From Campylobacter magnus (GTDB taxonomy: Bacteria > Campylobacterota > Campylobacteria > Campylobacterales > Campylobacteraceae): a stretch of 64,000 nucleotides of DNA. The stretch is taken from assembly GCF_028649595.1 (NCBI RefSeq), contig NZ_JAQSLK010000005.1, positions 1 to 64,000 of the forward strand. Reading direction: 5' to 3'. This document shows, piece by piece, positions 15,269 through 23,895 of the stretch (its first letter is position 1; every line of letters begins with the position of its first letter). The translations under genes and the position numbers were made by a program. The notes under the pieces are model-generated. The model did not search any database. It was not told the origin of the DNA and was given only the letters and a program-made list of their open reading frames with translations.

Positions 15269-15481
15269 ATGCAATTTAATGACTTTGATATAAACTCTCC
15301 AGTTATAAGGCATATACATTCTTTAAATGAAGAAATTAAAGCTTTAAATGCAAAAATTAAAGCTTTAAAAGACGAAAATTATAATTTAACAATTAAATTA
15401 AATAAAATAAGAAATTTCTTTCCACTTAAAGTTGCTTTAAAAATTCGCAAACTACTTTTAAAACTTATAGGTAGGATATAG
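15269..15481 (+). CDS. small coiled-coil protein in the glycan export operon
   Basis: The 70-residue protein has a heptad-rich segment (residues about 17-48, LNEEIKALNAKIKALKDENY and on) followed by a basic amphipathic end. A similar coiled coil is often found as a molecular ruler or a fused tail on chain-terminating transferases and Wzt-linked glycosyltransferases. Here it is a separate short gene between the exporter ATPase and a large glycosyltransferase, and its stop codon overlaps the next start by one base (TAGTG). I infer a scaffold role; no family is recognised. Confidence 0.6.
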   Translation: MQFNDFDINSPVIRHIHSLNEEIKALNAKIKALKDENYNLTIKLNKIRNFFPLKVALKIRKLLLKLIGRI

Positions 15482-17691
15482 TGAAAACCCTAGCTTATCA
15501 CTCACCATTTTTGCCACAAAAATCAGGAATTTCTCATTATAGTAGCGAGCTTTTGAGCGCTTTAAAAGCGCATTATGATATTACCTTGGTTAGTGATGAA
15601 ACAGAACTTTTAGACCAAGAGTTTCCTATCATTACCTATGAGCGTTTTTATGAACTTATGAGTAATGAGAACACTGCTTTTGACCGTGTAATTTATAATA
15701 TGGGAAATAATCCACTTCATTACAATATTTATAAATGTGCTCTAAATTATCCAAGCGTTGTTATTTTACACGACTTTTTTATTCCAATTTTTATGCGTGC
15801 TTGCTATGATTATGATGATATTTTACAAAAAGAAATTTTTAAAGAATATGGATTTCAAGGACTTTTTGAATATTTTTATAACTCTTATGAAAGTTTTGCT
15901 AAAAAATATCCACTAAATCGTTCTTTAATCGAGTGTTCAAAAACAATTATAGTGCATACTAAAAAAGCTTTTAGTCTAGCAAATGAAATTTATAAAAACA
16001 ATGATTTTTTAAATATTATGCCACTTTTAAGACAAAATATAAGTCTAAATAAAATTAAAGCAAAAAAAGAATTAAAACTTGAAAATACAAAAACTTTTGG
16101 TATATTTGGATTTACTCATCCAATAAAGCAAAATTTAGAACTTTTGCGTTCTTGGGCTAGGGTTATGAAAGACAAAAACGCTGTTTTATTTATTGTTGGT
16201 GAAAATGGCTTACCAGATTTTAATGAAAAATTAAAAAACTTTTTAGCCGAACAAAATATCACAAACGCCTATATCGTTGGTTGGGCAGATGACGAGCTCT
16301 ATAAGCGGTATCTAAGTGCTTGTGATGTTAGCATATGCTTGCGCAAAACTCATCTTGGAGAAGCTAGTGCTGCCCTGCTTGATTGTTTAAATTACCAAAC
16401 TACTACTATTACAAACTTTTCTGGCTTTGATGACTGTGCTATTTATGTTCCCGAGGTTAGTGATGATGGCCATGAGCTTGATGCTGCGCTATTAAAAGCC
16501 TATAATAGCGATGATAGCTTGGCTAAAAGAGCCAAAGAGCGCATTATAAAAGAACACGACCCCGATATGTGTGCCAAGAAAATATTTGAAATTACAGAGA
16601 GAGCTTATAGAGAGCCAAAAGAGCTAAAATGCTTTAAAAATCGCATTTTAGTTGATATTAGTGCAGTATTTAAGACTGATCCGCAAACTGGAATTTCTAG
16701 AGTTGTTTGGCAAGAGTTAAATGCTTTATTTCAAAGTACTACTTTGCCAGTAATTCCTGTATATTTTGATGGGCATGGTTACAGCAGCGCAAATGAGTTT
16801 ATGTTAAAAAAGCTAACCTTACCTTTTAGCATAAATGATGAAAAAATCATCCCACAAAAAGGCGATATATTCTACGCTCTTGATTTTAGTGTGATGTATG
16901 GCTGTGAGCCTGAAATACCACTTTTAGAGGCAAACAAAAACGGCTTTTTTGATGAGCTAAAAAAGGCTGGTGGCAAGGTATTTGTGCGAGTTTATGATCT
17001 TTTGCCGCTTACTCATCCAGAGTTCTTCCCTTATCATGCTGGAGAGCTTCATTTGCGCTGGTGCGAGCTTTTAAAAGACATTGATGCTACTTTACTAGCT
17101 ATTTCTAGTAGAGTAGAGAGTGATTTAAAAACTTATGGCTTTAGCAAAACAAAAACACTTAGCCTAGCTTCACATTTTAAAGAATATAAAAAAGCAGATA
17201 AAGCAAAGGAGCCCACTTTTATCTGCGTTGGCACAATCGAGGAGCGAAAGGGTATAAAGGCTATTTGTTTAGCTTTTGAGCGTTTAGCCTTAATTGGTGC
17301 TAATGCAAAGCTTATTATAGTTGGTCGCATGGGACGAGTGGATGATGATTTTAGGGCTTTTTTAGAGCATGGCGAGCATGAAAACATCATTTACAAGGGC
17401 TTTTGCAGCGATGATGAACTAGCAGAGCTTTATGCTACTTCGCACGCGCTAATCGCAGCTAGCTATGATGAGGGCTTTGGTTTGCCTCTAATCGAGAGTG
17501 GCTTGCCAGTTATTGCTAGAGATATAGAGATTTTTAGAGAAGTTTTAGGGGGAAGCGCGCTTTATTTTAAGGATAATTTAGAGCTTATGAATATACTGAT
17601 AAATTATAAAAATATAAGCCTTTTACCACCGAAAAATACTCGTACCTGGGGAGATGTGGCAAAGGAGCTTTTGGAGATTTTTGGAGTTTAA
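15481..17691 (+). CDS. two-domain GT4 glycosyltransferase
   Basis: The protein has 736 residues and starts with GTG overlapped with the preceding stop. It holds two glycosyltransferase units in tandem. The first (residues about 1-380) has FGIFGFTHPIKQNLELL, then a degenerate donor site region LGEASAALLDCLNY. The second (about 390-736) has the clear GT4 features VGTIEERKGI and SYDEGFGLPLIESG with the E-x7-E pattern partly kept. Such double enzymes often add two sugars in sequence to a growing polymer. Its place behind the Wzm/Wzt exporter supports a role in O-polysaccharide backbone assembly in the cytoplasm. The first unit may be the less active one. Confidence 0.8.
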   Translation: MKTLAYHSPFLPQKSGISHYSSELLSALKAHYDITLVSDETELLDQEFPIITYERFYELMSNENTAFDRVIYNMGNNPLHYNIYKCALNYPSVVILHDFFIPIFMRACYDYDDILQKEIFKEYGFQGLFEYFYNSYESFAKKYPLNRSLIECSKTIIVHTKKAFSLANEIYKNNDFLNIMPLLRQNISLNKIKAKKELKLENTKTFGIFGFTHPIKQNLELLRSWARVMKDKNAVLFIVGENGLPDFNEKLKNFLAEQNITNAYIVGWADDELYKRYLSACDVSICLRKTHLGEASAALLDCLNYQTTTITNFSGFDDCAIYVPEVSDDGHELDAALLKAYNSDDSLAKRAKERIIKEHDPDMCAKKIFEITERAYREPKELKCFKNRILVDISAVFKTDPQTGISRVVWQELNALFQSTTLPVIPVYFDGHGYSSANEFMLKKLTLPFSINDEKIIPQKGDIFYALDFSVMYGCEPEIPLLEANKNGFFDELKKAGGKVFVRVYDLLPLTHPEFFPYHAGELHLRWCELLKDIDATLLAISSRVESDLKTYGFSKTKTLSLASHFKEYKKADKAKEPTFICVGTIEERKGIKAICLAFERLALIGANAKLIIVGRMGRVDDDFRAFLEHGEHENIIYKGFCSDDELAELYATSHALIAASYDEGFGLPLIESGLPVIARDIEIFREVLGGSALYFKDNLELMNILINYKNISLLPPKNTRTWGDVAKELLEIFGV

Positions 17692-17733
17692 ATCTAGAAT
17701 TCCTAAGTGAGATTTCTAGGAATTCTAGAATTC

Positions 17734-18837
17734 CTAGCTAAACCAGCCTTTAATTTTCTCAAACGCACTCTCAAAAAAGCCCTCTTCGCTTTTTATTTCT
17801 CCGCTTTTTATGCCAAAGCTGTTTTGAAGCTTGCTTAAAAGCTCACGCTGTTCGTCATTTAGTGAGCTTGGAGTAACGACACTGATTTGCGCTATTAGCC
17901 TGCCAATTTGTCCAGAGCGGATATTTTTTACACCCTCGCCCTCAAAGGCAAATTGCGCCTTATCCTTTGCGCCTATTGGTAGTTTTAGCGTAGTTGTTCC
18001 ACGCAAGGTTGGAATTTCCACGCTCTCGCCTAGCATAGCTTGGGTAAAAAACACCGGCACTTCTATATACACATCATTACCATGACGCACGAAATGCTCG
18101 TCTTCGCGCACCTTTATTCGCACATACAAATCACCCTTGCCGTATTTGCCCTCATGCCCCTTGCTAGCTATTCTTACACGGTTGCCATTATCTATGCCCT
18201 CTGGGATTTGGACACTTATGCTTACTTTTTCTTCTTCGTAGGCTTTGCCACCACACTCTGGGCATTTTTCTTTTATCATCTGGCCAGTGCCATAGCAGTG
18301 TGGACAGGTCTGGACTATACTCATAAAGCCTTGACGAACTCCCACTTGACCGCTACCACCACAATGTGGGCAGGTTTCTTTTTGCCCATTTTTTGCCCCA
18401 GTTGCCTCGCAGGCTTTACAAGGGCGTTTTTGCGTATAGCTTATGTCTTTTTGACAGCCAAAAATTGCCTCGTTAAAATCAATCGTTACTAAAATCTCTA
18501 AATCAGTCTCATAAATATCAGCGTTTCTTCGTGAGTTTCTGCCGCCACCGCCAAAAAACGAGCTAAAAATATCGCTAAAATCAAACTCCATACCACCACT
18601 TCTAAAATCCCCAAAGCCACTTTGTAAGCCTTCTTTGCCGTATCTGTCGTATAAAGAGCGTTTTTCTTCGTTGCTTAAAACCTCATAAGCTTCGCTTATT
18701 TCTTTAAACTTTTCCTCAGCGTCTTTATCGCCTAGATTGCGGTCTGGGTGGTGCTTTAGAGCTAATTTGCGGTAGGCTTTTTTTATCTCTTCTGTGCTTG
18801 CGCCTTTTACGACGCCTAAAATTTCATAATAATCCAA
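17734..18837 (-). CDS. dnaJ: chaperone DnaJ
   Basis: The protein has 367 residues with full DnaJ order: J domain (residues 1-70) with the HPD motif in [10 protein letters not shown], Gly/Phe-rich segment with [10 protein letters not shown], zinc domain with four Cys pairs ([32 protein letters not shown]; the first and last deviate slightly from CxxCxGxG), and the C-terminal substrate-binding part. It delivers unfolded clients to DnaK. It is divergent from racR, the same arrangement as in C. jejuni. The end lies against a palindromic repeat cluster. Confidence 0.96.
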   Translation of the reverse strand: MDYYEILGVVKGASTEEIKKAYRKLALKHHPDRNLGDKDAEEKFKEISEAYEVLSNEEKRSLYDRYGKEGLQSGFGDFRSGGMEFDFSDIFSSFFGGGGRNSRRNADIYETDLEILVTIDFNEAIFGCQKDISYTQKRPCKACEATGAKNGQKETCPHCGGSGQVGVRQGFMSIVQTCPHCYGTGQMIKEKCPECGGKAYEEEKVSISVQIPEGIDNGNRVRIASKGHEGKYGKGDLYVRIKVREDEHFVRHGNDVYIEVPVFFTQAMLGESVEIPTLRGTTTLKLPIGAKDKAQFAFEGEGVKNIRSGQIGRLIAQISVVTPSSLNDEQRELLSKLQNSFGIKSGEIKSEEGFFESAFEKIKGWFS

Positions 18838-18917
18838 AATCTATCCTAAAAAATAATATAAAGGTGAAATTCTAGCTAAAAATCTTAAAATAAAGCTAAA
18901 ATTGCTAAGTTTTTGGC

Positions 18918-18923
18918 TATAAT
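18918..18923 (+). promoter_or_regulatory. -10 box of the racR promoter
   Basis: TATAAT is preceded by TTTTTGGC, the T-rich upstream context typical of Campylobacter housekeeping promoters, and lies 29 bp before the racR start. Confidence 0.6.
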
Positions 18924-18951
18924 TCTAAGTGAAAAACAAAAAGGACTTAAA

Positions 18952-19623
18952 ATGATAAATGTTTTAATGATAGAAGACGATACTGAGTTTGCTTCGGTTT
19001 TGGCTGAGTATTTAAGCCAATATAACATAAAAATAACAAACTACGAAGATCCTTATATCGGCATAAGTGCTGGTATAAAAAACTATGATTTGCTGATTTT
19101 AGACCTTACTTTGCCTGGCATGGACGGGCTTGAAGCATGTAAAGAAATCCGTGAAAAATACGATATCCCAATCATCATTAGCTCAGCTAGATCTGATGTA
19201 AATGATAGAGTAGTAGGATTACAAATCGGCGCAGATGATTATTTGCCAAAACCTTATGATCCAAAAGAAATGCACGCTCGCATCATCTCTCTTATCCGCC
19301 GCTACAAAAAGAGCCTAGAGCAGCCTGTAAACGCTAGTGATTCAGTGTTTTTCGTAGATGACAAGCGCCATGAGATTAACTTTGAGGGCAAGCCACTTAC
19401 TTTAACTCCAGCTGAGTATGAAATTTTAGAGTATCTAATCAAACAACATAGCTTTTCAGTCTCAAGAGAACAGCTAGTCTATCACTGCAAAAGCCTAAAA
19501 GACAAAGACTCAAAAAGCCTAGATGTAATCATCGGTCGCTTGCGTGCTAAAATCGGCGATAACTCAAAAACGCCAAAGCACATTTTCTCAGTGCGTGGCA
19601 TAGGCTACAAGCTAATTGGCTAA
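18952..19623 (+). CDS. racR: response regulator RacR (OmpR family)
   Basis: The protein has 223 residues from the ATG at 18952, eight bases after AAAGGA. The receiver domain has the acidic pair IEDD, phosphoacceptor Asp51 (LLILDLTLPGMDG) and Lys in LPKPYDP. The C-terminal OmpR-type winged helix ends RGIGYKLIG. The neighbourhood dnaJ-racR-racS-recR matches C. jejuni, where RacRS responds to growth temperature and respiratory conditions. The histidine kinase gene follows after 88 bp that contain palindromic repeats. Confidence 0.9.
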   Translation: MINVLMIEDDTEFASVLAEYLSQYNIKITNYEDPYIGISAGIKNYDLLILDLTLPGMDGLEACKEIREKYDIPIIISSARSDVNDRVVGLQIGADDYLPKPYDPKEMHARIISLIRRYKKSLEQPVNASDSVFFVDDKRHEINFEGKPLTLTPAEYEILEYLIKQHSFSVSREQLVYHCKSLKDKDSKSLDVIIGRLRAKIGDNSKTPKHIFSVRGIGYKLIG

Positions 19624-19692
19624 AATTCTAGAATTCCTAGGCAAAAATGCTTTAGGAATTCTAGATTTTTAGTTATTAGGAATTCTAGATTT
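19622..19692. repeat. palindromic repeats between racR and racS
   Basis: Three or four GGAATTCTAGA-type units separate the two genes of the two-component system. If transcribed they can fold as hairpins and may alter the ratio of regulator to kinase. Confidence 0.75.
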
Positions 19693-19711
19693 CTTTATAT
19701 AAAGTAAAATA

Positions 19712-20950
19712 ATGAAATACACATTGCGCGTTAGAATTACTCTTATTTTTGTGGTGGGGTTTTTTTTGGTTTCGCTGCTATTTTACGCCTTTGAGCGGCT
19801 ACAAAACGAGCAATATACTGACAAAATCCGCACAAATCAGCTAAATGCCATAAACTGGCTAGTATCACTGTATAACAAAGCCAGCTTGCCTGAGAATTGG
19901 GATGAGTACTTTAAAAACTTTGATCTTGCTTATGTGCGTGATATTGAGCTTAGAAACAATCTGCTTAGCGAGGCAAAAAGTATTAGTTCAAACGAAACTC
20001 CGCTTGGCGTAGCTGAGATGATAGAGTATGAGGGCGAGCCTTTTTTAAAGCTTAAAAATCAAGGCGTGGTGATTTTATTGCGCTCCACACAGCAAAGCCC
20101 CAAAAACACGCTACTTCTAGCCTACGCACTTAGCGTGGCTTTGATTGGTGGATTTTGTATTTCTTTTTATGGCTCGCTCTCGCCGCTAAGACGGCTAAGG
20201 GCTGATATAAAGCGCTTTGCAAACGGCGAGCTAGATGCGATGTGTAATATCTCTGTGCCAAAGGGCGAAGATGAGATAGAACAAGTCGCTTATGAGTTTA
20301 ACAAAGCTACTTGTAAAATAAAAGATCTGCTGATTTCTAGACAGCTGTTTTTGCGCACGATAATGCACGAGCTAAAAACGCCTATCGGCAAAGGTCGCAT
20401 CATGGCTGAGATGCTAAGCGAAACAAACCAAAAAGAGCGTTTAATCAGCGTTTTTGAGCGGCTCAATATGCTTATAAATGAGTTTGGCAAAATCGAACAG
20501 CTCATCTCAAAAAGCTACACGCTAAACCTTAGCGACTATCGTTTTTCTTTGGTTTTAGAACAAGTTAGAGATTTATTGATGCTTGATGATTTTAGCAAAC
20601 ATGTTTTTATAAAAGGCGAGGCTGACCCGCTTTTAAAAGTAGATTTTCAGCTTTTTAGCTTAGCGATAAAAAACCTGCTAGATAACGCTATTAAATACTC
20701 AGCCGAGCACAAAGCGATTTTGGAAATTTATGATGATATGCTTTGTATCAAAAATCCTGGCAAAGAGCTAGAATATCCTATAGAGCATTACATGCAAGCC
20801 TTCGTGCGTGGAAAAGGGCAAAAAACCTCAGGCATGGGGCTTGGGCTTTATATCATAGATAGCATTTGTGCGATGCATAAATACAGCCTTAAATACAAGT
20901 ATATTGATGGCTTTCATTGCTTTTATGTGATTTTTCATGAGCATAAGTAG
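19712..20950 (+). CDS. racS: sensor histidine kinase RacS
   Basis: The protein has 412 residues: membrane segment 1 at about residues 8-27, a periplasmic loop of about 100 residues, membrane segment 2 at about 133-153, a HAMP linker, the H-box TIMHELKTPIGKG with phospho-His219, N-box NLLDNAIKYS and G-box GMGLGLYIIDS. A clear F-box is not evident and the catalytic domain is short, as in other members of this small kinase group. It partners RacR. Its 3' end overlaps recR by 14 bases. Confidence 0.88.
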   Translation: MKYTLRVRITLIFVVGFFLVSLLFYAFERLQNEQYTDKIRTNQLNAINWLVSLYNKASLPENWDEYFKNFDLAYVRDIELRNNLLSEAKSISSNETPLGVAEMIEYEGEPFLKLKNQGVVILLRSTQQSPKNTLLLAYALSVALIGGFCISFYGSLSPLRRLRADIKRFANGELDAMCNISVPKGEDEIEQVAYEFNKATCKIKDLLISRQLFLRTIMHELKTPIGKGRIMAEMLSETNQKERLISVFERLNMLINEFGKIEQLISKSYTLNLSDYRFSLVLEQVRDLLMLDDFSKHVFIKGEADPLLKVDFQLFSLAIKNLLDNAIKYSAEHKAILEIYDDMLCIKNPGKELEYPIEHYMQAFVRGKGQKTSGMGLGLYIIDSICAMHKYSLKYKYIDGFHCFYVIFHEHK

Positions 20951-21503
20951 ATTTGAAGAGCTAGCTGCAAGCTTTGCCCGCTTGCCTGGCGTGGGCAAAA
21001 AATCAGCGCAAAAATACGCTTATTTCGTAGCACTAGGCGATCCCTTTTTTGGGCAAAATCTAGCCCACCAAATAGAAGAAGCAGTTAGATTTTTGCATAG
21101 CTGTGAGCGTTGTGGCTTTATCGCTGAGGGCGAAATTTGCGAGATTTGCGCTGATGAGCTTAGAAATCACGATTTGCTTTGCGTGGTTGAGAGCGCAAAA
21201 GACATCATCACAATCGAAAACTCACGCTCATATGACGGGCTGTATTTCGTGCTAAAAAGCACTGATGAGCTCTTAAATTTAGAGCGAGCCATAGAGCAAA
21301 ATGGATCAAAAGAACTCATCTTTGCGCTAACTCCTGGGCTAGCAAGTGACGCAGTAATGCTGCTAGTAGAAAATGAGCTAAGCGCAAAGCTGCCTGAGCT
21401 AAAGTTTAGCAAAATCGCTCAAGGCGTACCAACTGGAGTGAGCCTAGAAAATATAGATCTTCTCTCACTCTCAAAAGCCCTAAAAGATAGAAATAATATT
21501 TAG
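20937..21503 (+). CDS. recR: recombination protein RecR
   Basis: The protein has 188 residues: helix-hairpin-helix LPGVGKKSAQKYA near residue 16, four-Cys zinc site CERCGFIAEGEICEIC, and the Toprim segment LLCVVESAKDIITIE. RecR loads RecA on gapped DNA, with RecO and, where present, RecF. It begins within racS without a ribosome site of its own, so it is probably translationally coupled. Confidence 0.93.
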   Translation: MSISRFEELAASFARLPGVGKKSAQKYAYFVALGDPFFGQNLAHQIEEAVRFLHSCERCGFIAEGEICEICADELRNHDLLCVVESAKDIITIENSRSYDGLYFVLKSTDELLNLERAIEQNGSKELIFALTPGLASDAVMLLVENELSAKLPELKFSKIAQGVPTGVSLENIDLLSLSKALKDRNNI

Positions 21504-21662
21504 CATTACTAGGAATTCTAGAATTTTGATTTAGGAATTCTAGAATTTTGATTTAGGAATTCTAGAATTTTGATTTAGAATTCTAGAATTTGATTTAGGA
21601 ATTCTAGAATTTAGCTTAGGAATTTTAGATTTTGATTTAGGAATTCTAGAATTCCTAAGCAA
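21504..21662. repeat. tandem array of a 22-bp palindrome-derived unit
   Basis: The unit TAGGAATTCTAGAATTTTGA plus TT recurs about five times in a head-to-tail order, with slight variants, filling the gap between the convergent recR and the NfeD-like gene. It is the most regular array of the repeat family in the window. Confidence 0.85.
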
Positions 21663-21666
21663 AAAT

Positions 21667-22059
21667 CTAGCTTTTTTCTATAATGATTTTACCGTTTTGT
21701 ATGCCTTTTACTTTTACGCTCTGCCCCTCGCTTAGGCCGCTGGTATCAGCTCTCCACAGCGTGCCTTTAAAGTATATCATGCCCTCTTTTACCATGCCTT
21801 GCCCACTTTCGTCTAAAAAGTCATCCTTGCTCTTTTTGCTCATAAAAAAGCGTTTTAAAGGCGCCCTAATCGTAAAGAAAAAAATCACAGCCAAAAGCGC
21901 TGAAATCACCGCCCAAATAGCAATGCTAAGCTCTATAAAAAGTGAGCAAATCGCACTAATCCCAAGTGCTAAGGCGATGAGAAAACAGCTAAAATCCAAA
22001 AACACCAGCTCAATAATAAAAAAAACTAGTGCTAGCGAGCCAAAAAGTGCTGATATCAT
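21667..22059 (-). CDS. NfeD-like membrane protein
   Basis: The protein has 130 residues with two to three hydrophobic segments in the first 70 residues and a C-terminal OB-fold-like part (LWRADTSGLSEGQSVKVKGI) typical of short NfeD proteins. NfeD1b-type proteins work next to SPFH/stomatin-like proteins, and here the partner gene overlaps by four bases. The pair is expected to form membrane assemblies linked to protein quality control. Confidence 0.8.
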   Translation of the reverse strand: MISALFGSLALVFFIIELVFLDFSCFLIALALGISAICSLFIELSIAIWAVISALLAVIFFFTIRAPLKRFFMSKKSKDDFLDESGQGMVKEGMIYFKGTLWRADTSGLSEGQSVKVKGIQNGKIIIEKS

Positions 22060-22997
22060 ATTTCGCCCTGCTCTGCGCTTTCTTTGTTTTTAGCTTTTTT
22101 TGGGCTTAAAAACTCTTTAAAAACGCTAAGTGAGCCGATGAGCTCAGCTGTCTCATAAGGTACTAAAATCTTATCATTTCTGGTATTTTTAGCTAGCTCG
22201 CCAAAGGCCTTAACGCGCTCATTTGCTAGTAGGAATTCCAGCCCAGCATGAGAGCTTAGAGCTGCCTCGTTTATAGCCTCCATCGCTGCTTTTTGACCCT
22301 GTGCTAGTGCGATTTGCTCGTATTTTCTAGCATCTGCCATGCGCTCTATGGCTTCTGCTTGCAAGACTTGTTCTTGTTTTAGTGCCTCAGCGTTGCGAAT
22401 TAGTGCTTCTTTGTTTGCCTGAGCGTTTAGCTCTATCGCGCGCTTTTCACGCTCGGCTTTCATTTGCATATTCATCGCTGCTTCTATATCGTGCGGCACG
22501 GAGATTTCAGAGATTTCTACACGCATGATTTTCACGCCCCAGTTATTTGCCGCATCCCCCAAAGCCATTTGCAGCTTAGCATTTAGCTGGTCGCGGCTTG
22601 AAAGCGTGCTATCTAGGCTCATCTCGCCGATTGCTGAGCGTAGCGTGGTCATCGCTAGGTTTGAGATTGCTTTTTTGTAGTCTTCTACATTATACACAGC
22701 CATCCTGCCATCAAAGACTTTTAAAAACACAATGCCATCAACCATGATATTTACATTATCTTTGGTGATTACTTGCTGGCGGCTGATATCTACTAGCCCC
22801 TCTCGCACGCTAAGCCTCGCTCTAACGCTATCAAAAAATGGTATTATAATATGAAATCCGCCATCAAGCACCCTGTGAAAACGCCCTAAACGCTCTATTA
22901 TATAAATATCAGCTTGCGAGACGATTTTTACTCCAAGCTTGATTATAAGCACCACAAGAAGGATAAGTAAGATCAAAAATGAGCTTATAATTTCCAT
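22056..22997 (-). CDS. SPFH/stomatin-like membrane protein (QmcA type)
   Basis: The protein has 313 residues: one N-terminal membrane helix (about residues 4-24), the SPFH domain (VRARLSVREGLVDISRQQV, TKDNVNIMVDGIVFLKV), then a long Ala/Glu-rich coiled coil (KREKRAIELNAQ-like stretch). The family forms ring or vault assemblies on the membrane and modulates proteases such as FtsH. It overlaps the NfeD-like gene, as usual for this pair, and lies two bases from a LolD-like ATPase gene upstream, forming a three-gene operon. Confidence 0.88.
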   Translation of the reverse strand: MEIISSFLILLILLVVLIIKLGVKIVSQADIYIIERLGRFHRVLDGGFHIIIPFFDSVRARLSVREGLVDISRQQVITKDNVNIMVDGIVFLKVFDGRMAVYNVEDYKKAISNLAMTTLRSAIGEMSLDSTLSSRDQLNAKLQMALGDAANNWGVKIMRVEISEISVPHDIEAAMNMQMKAEREKRAIELNAQANKEALIRNAEALKQEQVLQAEAIERMADARKYEQIALAQGQKAAMEAINEAALSSHAGLEFLLANERVKAFGELAKNTRNDKILVPYETAELIGSLSVFKEFLSPKKAKNKESAEQGEI

Positions 22998-22999
22998 TT

Positions 23000-23641
23000 T
23001 TACCCCCTGATTTGATTTAGTTTTTCATTTTCTAGCCTAAACTGCGCATCCATCTGCTCTGCTAGTCTCTCATCGTGCGTTACTAGCACAAGAGCTGAGC
23101 TTTGCTCTTTTGCGTATTCACAAAGCACACTCATCACATCAGCTGCTGTGTGGCTATCAAGGTTGCCAGTTGGCTCATCAGCAAAGATGATTTTAGGTCT
23201 TTTAGCTAAAACTCTTGCTATGCTAATGCGCTGCTGCTGTCCGCCGCTAAGCTCGCTTGCCTTTTGAGTCATAAGCCCTGCTATACCAAGTCGCTCTAAA
23301 ATATTTTTGTCAATTTTTTGCCCACTTAAAATGCTAGCTAGTTCTATATTTTCGCCCGCGCTAAAGCCACGAAAAAGATAATGCGCCTGAAAAATAATGC
23401 CAAAGTCCTGCCTGCGGATTTTTAGTAGTTCATCATCTTTTAGGCTATAAAGATTTTTACCACCAAAAATCACTTCACCAGACTTTGGCTTTAAAAGTGT
23501 GCTTAAAATGTGTAAAATCGTGCTTTTGCCAGAGCCACTAGCTCCTACAATAGCTGTGGTGCTACCTGCTTTTATGTTTAAATTTACTTCGCTAAAAAGT
23601 GGATATTCAAAAGAGTGTGAAAGGTTTATTGCTTGTAACAT
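23000..23641 (-). CDS. ABC transporter ATPase, LolD-like
   Basis: The protein has 213 residues with Walker A GASGSGKSTIL, signature LSGGQQQRISIARVLA and Walker B IIFADEPTGNLD, the Asn-Leu-Asp ending being typical of the LolD/MacB/FtsE group. Such ATPases drive lipoprotein release or mechanotransmission with an FtsX-like permease, but no permease gene is adjacent. It is the first gene of the operon with the SPFH and NfeD-like genes, just after the structured element that follows tsf. Confidence 0.8.
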   Translation of the reverse strand: MLQAINLSHSFEYPLFSEVNLNIKAGSTTAIVGASGSGKSTILHILSTLLKPKSGEVIFGGKNLYSLKDDELLKIRRQDFGIIFQAHYLFRGFSAGENIELASILSGQKIDKNILERLGIAGLMTQKASELSGGQQQRISIARVLAKRPKIIFADEPTGNLDSHTAADVMSVLCEYAKEQSSALVLVTHDERLAEQMDAQFRLENEKLNQIRG

Positions 23642-23654
23642 AAAAAATCTTTAA

Positions 23655-23745
23655 GTAAAATTCTAGAATTTAAAACTCTTATTTAAATTCTAAATTCTAA
23701 ATTCTAGAATTTAGAGATTGGAATTCTAAAATTTTGGAATTCCAA
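23655..23745. repeat. palindromic repeat cluster
   Basis: AAATTCTAGAATTT, GGAATTCTAAAATT and TTTTGGAATTCCAAAA, the last a perfect palindrome, lie between the LolD-like gene and the structured element. Confidence 0.75.
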
Positions 23746-23757
23746 AATAAATTTTTA

Positions 23758-23887
23758 GGCAATTCTAGTATCGTGGTGCTAGTGTGGCTAATCGCCTTGG
23801 CGGCGGCGCAGGGATAGAACAGATGGTTCATCCCAAGCCGTCGCTTAAAGGCGATTAGTTCGCAATAGTGCTGCGAGACGAATTGCC
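23758..23887 (-). ncRNA. 130-nt structured element behind tsf (copy B)
   Basis: On the minus strand the element starts nine bases after the tsf stop. It is bounded by the inverted repeat GGCAATTC / GAATTGCC. Inside, CTAATCGCCTT pairs with AAGGCGATTAG, then GCGACGGC with GCCGCCGC, then GGGAT-GAAC-CATCT-GTTC-T-ATCCC forms the terminal hairpin with one bulged T. The outer 20 bases on each side match copy A (39904-40034) almost exactly, while the stems differ with paired changes. It could be a conserved 3' UTR element, a small RNA or a mobile hairpin; I know no family name for it. Confidence 0.6.
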
Positions 23888-23895
23888 CCAAGAGC

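Noticed and set aside
21504-21662. Possible CRISPR array
   Set aside because: The repeat is itself a palindrome, the spacers are almost identical rather than unique, the unit is only about 22 bp, and no cas gene is present.
23697-23891. 64-residue minus-strand open frame across the element behind tsf
   Set aside because: It crosses the conserved hairpin element and palindromes; the stem changes between the two copies follow base pairing, not codons.
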